Positions 18,351-26,012 of a DNA stretch of 64,000 nt are shown piece by piece (position 1 is the stretch's first letter; each line of letters begins with the position of its first letter). The stretch is from the NCBI GenBank assembly GCA_024363285.1, contig AP024710.1:1768001-1832000 (forward strand). Direction: 5' to 3'. The notes under the pieces are model-generated. The model did not search any database and was not told the origin of the DNA. It saw nothing but the letters and a program-made list of their open reading frames with translations. The position numbers were made by a program, and so were the translations under genes. The DNA comes from Leptolinea sp. HRD-7. Its GTDB lineage: Bacteria > Chloroflexota > Anaerolineae > Anaerolineales > Anaerolineaceae.

Positions 18351-19346
18351 CTACTCGTTAAAGAGAGCGCCTACAGAACGGCCTTCATTGGCACGCATAA
18401 TCACTTCACCCAGCAGGCGCGAAACAGATAGTATTTTCAACCGATCACCAAACCAGGCCATTTTTTCGGCTGGAACCGGGATGGTATCGGTAGTGATAAA
18501 TTCAGTTACAGGGAGTTTCGAAAGTACCTGTGGCGCCGGATCTGAGAGAACCGGGTGGACAAACACCATGTAGACATTGCGCGCCCCGCAGCTTTTAACC
18601 AGGTTGACAGCCTGCACCATTGAGCCACCGGTATTGATCTCATCATCCACAATAATGGCATCTCGATCTTGTACATCGCCAATAAACGTCAACGCTTCTG
18701 CTTTGGAATCATTGGAAACGCGTCGTTTCTCGATAAACGCGAGGGGGACATCCAGCTTCTGAGCAAAGTTACGGGCTTTCTTGGCAAACCCAAGATCAGC
18801 CGTTACAACCACCGGCGATTGCATGGTGGGCAACTTCTTCTTCAAATAATCGGTGAGAATATAGAATGCGGTCATAACATCACCGGGGATGGAGAAAAAG
18901 CCCTGTATTTGACCGGCATGCAGGTCCATGGTGATGTACCTGTCTGCTCCGGCCACTTCGATCATGTCACATACCAGGCGCGCGGTGATGGGAATGCGCG
19001 GCTGGTCTTTTTTATCAGACCGGGCATAGCACAGATACGGAATCACGGCTGTGATGCGGGCTGCGGAATCCAACCGCAGGGTTTGCAGCATGATCAGTAA
19101 TTCCATCAAGTTCCGGTGAACCGGGGCTGATGTGGTTTGAATGACATAACAATCCTGTCCACGGACGCTGGTATGCAACTGAACGAATAAATTATCATTC
19201 GGGAACATGATCACATCGCGTTCACAAAGAGGCATTCGAAGATATCCGGCGATGTTGGATGCCAGTTCAGGGCATCCGGTTCCCGCGTAAAGTTTTATGT
19301 CTCCATATTGAATCCGGTCATGCCGGATATGAGGTGCATTGGACAT
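18351..19346 (-). CDS. prs: Ribose-phosphate pyrophosphokinase
   Basis: Makes PRPP from ribose 5-phosphate and ATP for nucleotide, His and Trp synthesis. 331 residues from ATG 19346, which has GGAGGA 8 nt upstream; the longer frame from 19388 is not supported. Family markers: the flexible-loop region YLCYARSDKKDQPR, MDLHAGQIQGFF, and the PRPP-binding loop AIIVDDEINTGGSM. The usual ARQDR-type loop reads ARSDKK, as in some divergent Prs proteins. Confidence 0.93.
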   Translation of the reverse strand: MSNAPHIRHDRIQYGDIKLYAGTGCPELASNIAGYLRMPLCERDVIMFPNDNLFVQLHTSVRGQDCYVIQTTSAPVHRNLMELLIMLQTLRLDSAARITAVIPYLCYARSDKKDQPRIPITARLVCDMIEVAGADRYITMDLHAGQIQGFFSIPGDVMTAFYILTDYLKKKLPTMQSPVVVTADLGFAKKARNFAQKLDVPLAFIEKRRVSNDSKAEALTFIGDVQDRDAIIVDDEINTGGSMVQAVNLVKSCGARNVYMVFVHPVLSDPAPQVLSKLPVTEFITTDTIPVPAEKMAWFGDRLKILSVSRLLGEVIMRANEGRSVGALFNE

Positions 19347-19366
19347 GTATTCCTCCTGACCTGGAA

Positions 19367-19909
19367 TTAAACCCTGGCATCCTGCCATTCGTCACGCAGG
19401 ACACTCATAATATGTGTGTCAATATATTGACCGTTCTTATAAATGTCCTGCCGCAGACGTCCTTCTTCAACGAATCCGGCCGCGAGATATGCTTTTTTTG
19501 CCCGCTCGTTGGTATCAAACACGTATAAATACATCCGATTGAGGTTCAAGTCGTTAAATCCGTGACGAAGCATCAACTGCATTGTTTCACAGCCGTACCC
19601 GTTTCCCCAATAGTTCTTTTCACCTATACAAATCGCGATTTCTGCTGACCGGTTCTTCCAATCCACGTTGTGAAGATGGGTTGTTCCAATGGTTTTTACC
19701 GTATCTTCATCGAGTACATCGATCATATAGTAATGTTCTTCGGCCGGGCTGGCTATCATTTTCTCATACCAACCTTCCTCTTCTTTTATTGAAAGAGGAG
19801 CGTACCGTAACAAATTCTCGATAACTTCAGGATCATTCAGCCAACGAACCATAGCCGGAATATCTTCCGGCTCCATGGCACGTAACTTTATCCGCTTTCC
19901 TGGCAGCAT
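19367..19909 (-). CDS. GNAT acetyltransferase, RimJ/RimL-like
   Basis: 180 residues from ATG 19909, which fits the 22-nt gap after aspS; the longer frame overlaps aspS and is not favoured. Typical GNAT layout: KRIKLRAMEPEDIPAMVRWLND, AEIAICIGEKNYWGNGYG (acetyl-CoA loop in the Q/R-x-x-G-x-G/A position), and NLNRMYLYVFDTNERAKKAYLAAGF. The closest class is RimJ/RimL/SpeG-like N-acetyltransferases. The substrate is unknown. It sits between aspS and prs on one strand. Confidence 0.87.
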   Translation of the reverse strand: MLPGKRIKLRAMEPEDIPAMVRWLNDPEVIENLLRYAPLSIKEEEGWYEKMIASPAEEHYYMIDVLDEDTVKTIGTTHLHNVDWKNRSAEIAICIGEKNYWGNGYGCETMQLMLRHGFNDLNLNRMYLYVFDTNERAKKAYLAAGFVEEGRLRQDIYKNGQYIDTHIMSVLRDEWQDARV

Positions 19910-19931
19910 GTACGCGATTGTCCTTTGGGAA

Positions 19932-21251
19932 TTACGGGTCGAGACGATTGGGCCCGCGGAAGACAAATACAGCTTCCCGGACGTTGTCAAGATGAAGCAT
20001 TACCATCAACAGGCGCGAAAGCCCCATTCCGAAACCGCCATGCGACGGGCAGCCGTATTTGAAGTAATCCAGATAGGTAGCAATGAGGTCCAGATTCAGG
20101 CCTTTTTCAATCGCCTGTTTCTCTAAAATATCACGCCGATGCTCACGTTGAGCGCCGGTGGTGATCTCAAGTCCGTTTGCCAGCAGGTCGTAGCTCTTGG
20201 TCAATTTGGGGTTGTCCGCGTGGCGCATGTGGTAGAAGGGACGGACTTCAATGGGCCAGTCTTTAAGGAAGACAAAGTCGTGATTGTATTTTTCTTTAAT
20301 ATAGTTGCCGAGTTCGCGCTCGCCGCCTGGGTCAATATCACCTTTGGTTTCAGCGGGAACGGTGTAATTACGTTCTTTCAATATCTTCATGGCTTCAGCC
20401 ATAGTCAGGCGAGGGAAAGGCAGAGAAGGGACTGTCAATTCGAAACCAAAGACCTTCTGAATATCATTTCCATGAACTTCTTTAACTTTCTGGTACGTGT
20501 AATTAAGTAAACGTTCCTGGAATGACATCACATCTTCATGACTTTCAATCCAGGAGATTTCGGTATCAATGCTGGTAAATTCTGTCATGTGACGTGAAGT
20601 GAAGGATGGATCCGCGCGGAATGCGGGGCCGATCTCAAAAACGCGTTCAAAACCGGCAGCCATGGCCATTTGTTTATAAAATTGCGGAGACTGTGCCAGG
20701 TAGGCTTTTCGGTCAAAATAATCAAGGGTAAATAACTCAGCGCCGCCTTCACTGGGAGATCCAACCATTTTGGGGGAGTGGATCTCAATACATCCATTTT
20801 GAATCCAGAATTCGCGCATGGCCATTTCAGCCGTGGTCTGGATCTTGAATATCAATAGATTCTCAGGGCGGCGCAGGTCCATGTACCGCCAATCGAGGCG
20901 GTAATCCAGCGCGGGAAGAGTTTCACCGAAAGGTTCAAACGCCAGTGGCGAAGCTGCATTGTTGTTGACTTCAATCGCTTCGAGCTGCATTTCTAATCCA
21001 CCAAGCTTTACGATCGGGTTGTCGATCACCTTGCCGGTAATGGTCAGCGCGGATTCCACACCGCAGCTTGAGATCAAGGCAGCCTGATCGGGACTGGCAG
21101 CTTTTTCTACTACGATTTGCACACATCCGGTCTGATCGCGCAGAACCAGAAATTGCATTTTTTTCTGATCCCGCAAGACTTGCAGCCAGCCTTGAACAGT
21201 GACGGATTGTCCGATTTTGCTGCGCAGATCTCCGATAAGGGTTCGTTCCAT
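19932..21251 (-). CDS. aspS: Aspartyl-tRNA synthetase, archaeal-type (likely non-discriminating)
   Basis: 439-residue class IIb synthetase. N-terminal OB-fold anticodon domain (VTVQGWLQVLRDQKKMQF), then the catalytic core with motif 2 (GPAFRADPSFTSRHMTEFT) and motif 3 (GFGMGLSRLLM). It lacks the bacterial GAD insertion; bacterial AspRS is about 590 residues, while archaeal/eukaryal-type enzymes are about 430-440. Archaeal-type AspRS in bacteria is often non-discriminating and charges tRNA-Asn too, which would require GatCAB elsewhere. AsnRS is the main alternative, but the residues around the motif 2 loop favour AspRS. It lies 32 nt after meaB. Confidence 0.88.
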   Translation of the reverse strand: MERTLIGDLRSKIGQSVTVQGWLQVLRDQKKMQFLVLRDQTGCVQIVVEKAASPDQAALISSCGVESALTITGKVIDNPIVKLGGLEMQLEAIEVNNNAASPLAFEPFGETLPALDYRLDWRYMDLRRPENLLIFKIQTTAEMAMREFWIQNGCIEIHSPKMVGSPSEGGAELFTLDYFDRKAYLAQSPQFYKQMAMAAGFERVFEIGPAFRADPSFTSRHMTEFTSIDTEISWIESHEDVMSFQERLLNYTYQKVKEVHGNDIQKVFGFELTVPSLPFPRLTMAEAMKILKERNYTVPAETKGDIDPGGERELGNYIKEKYNHDFVFLKDWPIEVRPFYHMRHADNPKLTKSYDLLANGLEITTGAQREHRRDILEKQAIEKGLNLDLIATYLDYFKYGCPSHGGFGMGLSRLLMVMLHLDNVREAVFVFRGPNRLDP

Positions 21252-21283
21252 AAGTCTATTCCTCCAAAGAAAAGTCGTACCTG

Positions 21284-22324
21284 CTATTTTAAATGAATTG
21301 CCGGCGTTTTGGCGGCATAATCCGAAGCAATCAATTCTTCCGCGAGCTGATAAGGCGAGATTGTCCGATCTAATAGATGGTCAAGAGCCTGATCATATTC
21401 CTGCGGATTCATGCGGGCAACCCAGGTTTGAAATAAAACTTCGCGAATTATCATTTCGAGGTCATGGCGCAGGCGCTTCTTTTGATCGGTTTGCCACACC
21501 CCGCTGGATTTTAAAAATGCCAGGTGTTCGCGTAGCATTTGTACCAAATTTAGAATTCCTTCACCGGTGACAGCCACCGTGCGAACCAGAGGGACTTTCC
21601 AGCTGGATTGATCCTTTTGCCGTGTAACCTCTCCGGTGCTGTCTTCATACCCGTGATGTCCCGCGGGAAGACCGGATGGATCCATTTCCAGCATCGACCG
21701 CAACGCCAGTTCTGTCTGCTCCACACCGGGGCGATCTGCCTTATTAAGAGCGATTATGCTGGCAATTTCAAGGATACCGGCTTTGATCGCCTGGATGTCA
21801 TCGCCAAACCCGGGATTTTCGATAAGAAGGACGGTATGTGCCAGCCGAGCGATTTCAAGCTCACTCTGACCAACGCCAACAGTCTCAACAAAGATGACAT
21901 CAAATCCGGCCGCGTCTATCGCGGTGACCATTTCGGCGGCCGTATGTGAAAGACCGCCCATCGCGCCGCGTGTAGCAACCGATCGGATGAAAACTCCAGG
22001 ATCACCACTTAGATCACGCATGCGAACCCGGTCGCCCAGAACTGCTCCTCCTGAGAACGGGCTGGTTGGGTCGACGGCCAGAATGGCTACCCGGGCCGGT
22101 TCCAATCCGTCAGATGGGTGGCGATAAACCTGCGCCAGTTGGTTCACCAGCGTGGATTTGCCTGAACCGGTGGGGCCCGTCACCCCGATGACATGCGCGT
22201 TTCCGGCATGTTGGAAAAGTTCATCCAGAATCCTCCGTTTTTCGGGGATGTCATTTTCAATTTGTGTAAGAATACGAGCCAGCGCCAGCCGGTCACCTTG
22301 TAGAAGGGCATCAACCTGTTCCAT
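21284..22324 (-). CDS. meaB: Methylmalonyl-CoA mutase-associated GTPase MeaB
   Basis: G3E-family GTPase that chaperones the B12-dependent methylmalonyl-CoA mutase and gates cobalamin loading. P-loop GPTGSGKST (about residues 50-58), switch with VDPTSPFSGGAVLGDRVRM, ETVGVGQSE, and NKAD. 346 residues from ATG 22324, 16 nt after the cobalamin-binding subunit gene; the longer frame reads into that gene. The pairing with the mutase B12 subunit is strong functional support. Confidence 0.93.
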   Translation of the reverse strand: MEQVDALLQGDRLALARILTQIENDIPEKRRILDELFQHAGNAHVIGVTGPTGSGKSTLVNQLAQVYRHPSDGLEPARVAILAVDPTSPFSGGAVLGDRVRMRDLSGDPGVFIRSVATRGAMGGLSHTAAEMVTAIDAAGFDVIFVETVGVGQSELEIARLAHTVLLIENPGFGDDIQAIKAGILEIASIIALNKADRPGVEQTELALRSMLEMDPSGLPAGHHGYEDSTGEVTRQKDQSSWKVPLVRTVAVTGEGILNLVQMLREHLAFLKSSGVWQTDQKKRLRHDLEMIIREVLFQTWVARMNPQEYDQALDHLLDRTISPYQLAEELIASDYAAKTPAIHLK

Positions 22325-22340
22325 GGCGCCTGGTTGAACC

Positions 22341-22748
22341 TTACCCTTCTTTGGCGCCAGTAAGAGCGAGGCGCACACATGAGATGATCTCGTCAGTTGA
22401 CGTCCCGGGGCCAAATACCCCGGCTACCCCCATTTTTTTCAGTTCAGCGGCATCATCGTCAGGAATTATCCCGCCTATAAAAATCGGACGGTCTTCCAAT
22501 CGGTTCAATTTCATTAATTCAAGTATCCTCGGAATGAGAGCCATATGCGCGCCAGAAAGAATAGATAACCCAATGGCATCCACATCTTCTTGCAGAGCTG
22601 CTTCGACGATCATTTCAGGTGTCTGTCGTAATCCGGTGTAGATGACTTCCATACCGGCATCACGCAACGCGCGGGCGACTATTTTGGCTCCCCGGTCATG
22701 TCCATCCAGCCCGGGTTTTGCCACCAGAACACGAATTTTCTTTTCCAT
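22341..22748 (-). CDS. mcmA2: Methylmalonyl-CoA mutase, cobalamin-binding subunit
   Basis: 135-residue stand-alone B12-binding domain from ATG 22748. The DxHxxG cobalamin signature is present as GLDGHDRG, followed by SGAHMALIP and [14 protein letters not shown], the classic small-subunit pattern. It combines with a separate large catalytic subunit (not in this window) to isomerise methylmalonyl-CoA and succinyl-CoA. It could also serve another acyl-CoA mutase such as ethylmalonyl- or isobutyryl-CoA mutase. It is co-transcribed with meaB. Confidence 0.9.
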   Translation of the reverse strand: MEKKIRVLVAKPGLDGHDRGAKIVARALRDAGMEVIYTGLRQTPEMIVEAALQEDVDAIGLSILSGAHMALIPRILELMKLNRLEDRPIFIGGIIPDDDAAELKKMGVAGVFGPGTSTDEIISCVRLALTGAKEG

Positions 22749-22921
22749 ATGGACTCCAGCTATCAAATTATACTCCGTAGAAGGGGTTTAATCTGTGGAA
22801 AACGCAAAAAAGCATGTTTTAATCACGTGTTGTCAACGTTTGTTTCTACAATAAAAGTATTGGTCTGATTTTTGGTGGTAAACTTCGAGAATTGGAACAA
22901 AAAATATCAAGGAAAACTTTT

Positions 22922-24022
22922 ATGCCTACTATTTTCCCATTTACTGCAATCGTTGGTCAGGATCGTATGCGGCGCGCTCTGGTACTCAATGCTGTTGATC
23001 CCCGGATCGGCGGTGTTTTGATCCGTGGTGAACGCGGTACCGCCAAATCAACGGCCGCGCGCGCCCTGGCCGCGTTACTGCCCAATGTGAAAGTTGTAGC
23101 TGACTGCCGTTTTGGCTGTGACCCTGATAATCAGGCAACGTTATGCACGGAATGCCGTGAACGTGTAAACCGCGGAGAATCACTCCCGGTGAAAACCCGG
23201 CCCACACCATTTGTCAACCTGCCGGTTTCGGCCACGGAAGACCGTGTGGTGGGCACCCTCGATATTGAGAAAGCCATTCAAAAAGGCGAACGTGCCTTTG
23301 AACCGGGTATTCTGGCAGCCGCCAACCGGGGGCTGCTGTATATCGATGAGGTCAACCTGCTGGATGACCATGTGGTTGATGTTCTGCTGGATTCCGCTGC
23401 TATGGGTATGAATATCGTAGAACGCGAAGGCATTTCTTTCTCGCACCCGGCGCGCTTTATTCTGGTGGGTACTATGAATCCGGAAGAAGGTGACCTGCGC
23501 CCGCAGCTGCTTGACCGGTTTGCCCTTTCGGTAGATATTCACGGCATCCGTGATTCTCGTGAACGCGTAACCATTATGGAACGCAATCTTGAATACGAAG
23601 CATCTCCCGAAGACTTCCGCAAGAAGTGGGAACCGAAGGAAGAAGAGATCTCAAAACAAATTGAAGAAGCCCGTAAGCTGGTTGACCGTGTAGGCTATAC
23701 CAAACGTGACCTGGTTTCCATTGCTTCTCTTACGGCTTCATTGAACGTTGACGGTCACCGCTCGGATCTGGTGATCCTCAAAGCCGCCCGCGCTCAGGCC
23801 GCTATTGAAGGCCGCACAGCCGTCACTGACCATGATATTGCCATGGCTGCCGAACTGGCTCTGCCGCACCGTCTTAAACGGGGTCCGTTCATGCAGACGG
23901 AAATCACCATGGAAGACCTGCAGGAACGGATTGAGTCACTGCAGGGAGCGGCGAACAAAGGAAACCCTGAGGCTGAGCAGGAACCGGACGAAAACGCTTC
24001 AAGCGATGTAAAAAAAAAGTAA
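22922..24022 (+). CDS. Mg/Co-chelatase ATPase subunit, ChlI/BchI-like
   Basis: 366-residue AAA+ ATPase from ATG 22922 (AAGGA 8 nt upstream; TTG 22892 rejected). Walker A GERGTAKST, Walker B LLYIDEVNLLDD, and the ChlI sensor and insertion segments are present. A CxxxxC/CTEC zinc-like patch (CDPDNQATLC, CTEC) lies near residues 67-80. The C-terminus is acidic and Pro/Glu-rich and ends DVKKK-stop at an A9 run. The ChlD-like VWA frame follows without a proper start, so this gene probably yields both the ATPase and a -1 frameshift fusion. It is divergent from B12-mutase genes, suggesting cobalt rather than magnesium chelation (inference). Confidence 0.9.
   Translation: MPTIFPFTAIVGQDRMRRALVLNAVDPRIGGVLIRGERGTAKSTAARALAALLPNVKVVADCRFGCDPDNQATLCTECRERVNRGESLPVKTRPTPFVNLPVSATEDRVVGTLDIEKAIQKGERAFEPGILAAANRGLLYIDEVNLLDDHVVDVLLDSAAMGMNIVEREGISFSHPARFILVGTMNPEEGDLRPQLLDRFALSVDIHGIRDSRERVTIMERNLEYEASPEDFRKKWEPKEEEISKQIEEARKLVDRVGYTKRDLVSIASLTASLNVDGHRSDLVILKAARAQAAIEGRTAVTDHDIAMAAELALPHRLKRGPFMQTEITMEDLQERIESLQGAANKGNPEAEQEPDENASSDVKKK
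24008..24022 (+). promoter_or_regulatory. Candidate -1 ribosomal frameshift site (A9)
   Basis: GTA, nine A, then G-TAA. The zero frame reads V-K-K-K-stop. The -1 frame is open from 23977 and continues into the VWA protein, so a shift must occur within 23977-24022. A AAA AAA is a known slippery heptamer type. A short perfect stem CGCCT-GAAGA-AGGCG lies at 24062-24076, farther downstream than usual stimulators. Confidence 0.65.
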
Positions 24023-24183
24023 GCGCGAATGCCACGGTCGAAGAGAGGCAGGATCTGAAACCGCCTGAAGAAGGCGATTTTCCTGTCTTTCAGGATGCCA
24101 CCGCCCACTGGTGGGATGGCGGCGAAAAGACCAAGATCGGCGAAGCGTTCAATCCGCGCAAACTTGATACCCCGCTGGATCAG

Positions 24184-25008
24184 ATGATCCGTAAACAAGG
24201 CGGACGGCGTTCGCGCACGAAGACCGATCAGGCTCGCGGACGTTATGTTCAGGCGCGCCCCACACCGGGGAAGACGTTTGATCTGGCATTTGACGCCACC
24301 ATCAGAGCCGCGGCTCCTCACCAACGCTCACGCGAAGAACAACGCAAACGTGTGGCGTTTGCCGTTCGCCCCGGTGACTATATGCGCAAAGTGCGTGTAC
24401 GCCGAGCCGCCAACCTGGTTCTATTTTTGGTTGACGCGTCGTGGTCAATGGCTGTTGCCGAGCGAATGGCCGCAACCAAGGGTGCCATCCTTTCTTTGTT
24501 GACTGATGCCTACCAGCGCCGTGACCGCGTAGGTTTGATCGTATTCCAAAAAGACCGCGCTACGCTGATCCTTCCGCCGACTAACTCTGTGCAACTCGCC
24601 CAGCGCGCGCTGGCTGATATACCGGTAGGCGGTAAAACGCCGCTGCCGGCTGGCCTGCAAATGACCCTCGAGGTACTGCACCGTGAAGCTACTCTGCATC
24701 CTGAAATTCAACCCCTGTTGATCGTATTGACGGACGGCGCGGGCAATGTTTCAATGGGGCACATGGCCCCACTCGAAGAATCCAATATGCTGGCAGATAT
24801 GCTGGCGGAAGAAAAAGTTCACAGTGTGGTAATTAATATGGAACATGCCGCGTTCGATCAGGGACTGGCAAAGGTTTTGGCCGACCATTTACACGCTCCC
24901 TGTTACACCATCACCGACCTCAAAGCGGAAAGCCTGTACCAGACAGTACGCAACGAAATGGCGCAGATCGGCACGGTTTCAATGGGTGGGATTGGGGCTA
25001 AATCGTAA
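24184..25008 (+). CDS. ChlD-like VWA-domain chelatase subunit (probably -1 extension of the upstream ATPase)
   Basis: 274 residues from the first ATG, but the frame is open back to 23977. The intervening 54 codons read like real ChlD linker (LKPPEEGDFPVFQD, then RKLDTPLDQ), with no good start codon and no Shine-Dalgarno before ATG 24184. The linker GRRSRTKTDQARGRYV is typical of ChlD/CobT-type proteins. The VWA domain has the MIDAS DASWS (DxSxS) and TDGAG. Most likely product: an about 695-residue ChlI-ChlD fusion made by -1 frameshifting, acting with a large CobN/ChlH-type subunit not in this window. A sequencing indel in A9 is the main alternative. Confidence 0.85.
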   Translation: MIRKQGGRRSRTKTDQARGRYVQARPTPGKTFDLAFDATIRAAAPHQRSREEQRKRVAFAVRPGDYMRKVRVRRAANLVLFLVDASWSMAVAERMAATKGAILSLLTDAYQRRDRVGLIVFQKDRATLILPPTNSVQLAQRALADIPVGGKTPLPAGLQMTLEVLHREATLHPEIQPLLIVLTDGAGNVSMGHMAPLEESNMLADMLAEEKVHSVVINMEHAAFDQGLAKVLADHLHAPCYTITDLKAESLYQTVRNEMAQIGTVSMGGIGAKS

Positions 25009-25034
25009 CGGATTGAGCTTAAGTAACATTTGAA

Positions 25035-25077
25035 AAGGCTGTGTCTGACTATACGGTCAAACGCAGCCTTATTTTTT
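25035..25077 (+). terminator. Terminator after the chlD-like gene
   Basis: AAGGCTG ... CAGCCTT outer stem with an inner GAC/GTC pairing, then ATTTTTT; 26 nt past the stop. It could also serve the convergent CBS gene in part. Confidence 0.75.
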
Positions 25078-25124
25078 CCGACCGGGAGCCCGACGGAAAT
25101 AATCGATAATGTACGAGGGCTGTC

Positions 25125-25568
25125 TTACGACGTGAAGGTACGCCCCTGGATATAATCTTCCAGTTGGTTGATGGTGAGCTCTTTGTTTGAGATCAGGTCA
25201 CGCACCACATCACCGATTGAAATAACGGCAATGAGTTTGTCGTTTTCCAGCACCGGTAGATGACGAATGTGTTTATCTGTCATCAACTGCATACACTGGT
25301 CAATGGTGGTATCGGGAGAGACGGAAGAAATATCGGTTGTCATATAGCGTTCAACCGTGGAATGCAACAGACATTGACCGGTCTTCGCGATGGAACGGAC
25401 AAAATCACGTTCGGAGACGATGCCCACCATCTTTCCGTCTTTCGTGACCATCAGAGCGCCCACATCCTTTTTTGCCAGCAGATTTAGCGCGTCGATCATT
25501 GTCGAATCGGGTGAGACAGACCAGACTTCAGTGCCTTTTGTTTTGATAAGATCTCTGACTGTAACCAT
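25125..25568 (-). CDS. Two-CBS-domain protein
   Basis: 147-residue protein made of two CBS motifs forming a Bateman module (about residues 8-65 and 72-130). Markers are VSPDSTMIDALNLLAKKDVGALMV, GIVSERDFVRSIA, and VSPDTTIDQCMQLMTDKHIRHLPVLE. Such stand-alone modules bind adenosyl ligands such as AMP, ATP or NAD and regulate unknown partners. AAGGAG lies upstream of the ATG. It is monocistronic by context. Confidence 0.92.
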   Translation of the reverse strand: MVTVRDLIKTKGTEVWSVSPDSTMIDALNLLAKKDVGALMVTKDGKMVGIVSERDFVRSIAKTGQCLLHSTVERYMTTDISSVSPDTTIDQCMQLMTDKHIRHLPVLENDKLIAVISIGDVVRDLISNKELTINQLEDYIQGRTFTS

Positions 25569-26012
25569 GTGTAACTCCTTGTGGATGGGATGGTCTGAGC
25601 AGTTCTGCGATGAACAAAACTGTTGTCAACAGATCAGGAACAATAAAGGTGAATTATGGATAGTCTACAGGAGGATCCATTAAAAAGCAACCAGGTAGAT
25701 AATGTTTAATTCGGAGAGGGGTGTTTCCAATGCCAGACAAGATAACCACATGCGGTAGCCCACACATTCATCCTAGCGGTGTTCAAATCATTGTTCCGGG
25801 GATTGACCGGAATTCTGGCAAAAACAATTAAACCGATATCTACTCTCCTGGGTTGCGCCGCGGCATATAATGCGGCGGTTTCCATCACCTTCACCACATG
25901 AGCATCTGCCCGATGTTTATGGCAGCCTGCTCATGTTTCAAACGCCCGGCACATCGCATTGACCTTTCGGACGGGGCGAGAGGAATGAAGTGATGGGATA
26001 TGCCTTTTCGAT
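25569..26012. other. Intergenic region, no supported gene
   Basis: 444 nt between the CBS gene (reading left) and the stop of the TPR gene. A 63-codon minus-strand frame (25706-25897) has no domain or ribosome site worth calling. A 13-nt palindrome CTGTTGTCAACAG (25620-25632) lies 52 nt before the CBS start. Its minus strand holds TTGACA but no good -10 at the right distance. Confidence 0.5.

Noticed and set aside
22892..22921. TTG start extending the ChlI-like protein by ten residues
   Set aside because: ATG 22922 has AAGGA at good spacing and begins at the conserved PFTAIVGQD segment.
22767..22921. Cobalamin riboswitch between mcmA2 and chlI-like genes
   Set aside because: Only 155 nt and no B12-box-like sequence seen.
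24062..24076. Stem CGCCT-GAAGA-AGGCG as frameshift stimulator
   Set aside because: About 43 nt past the A9 run, farther than usual (5-10 nt), so not relied on as evidence.
25706..25897. 63-codon minus-strand frame
   Set aside because: No domain, no ribosome site, composition like intergenic DNA.
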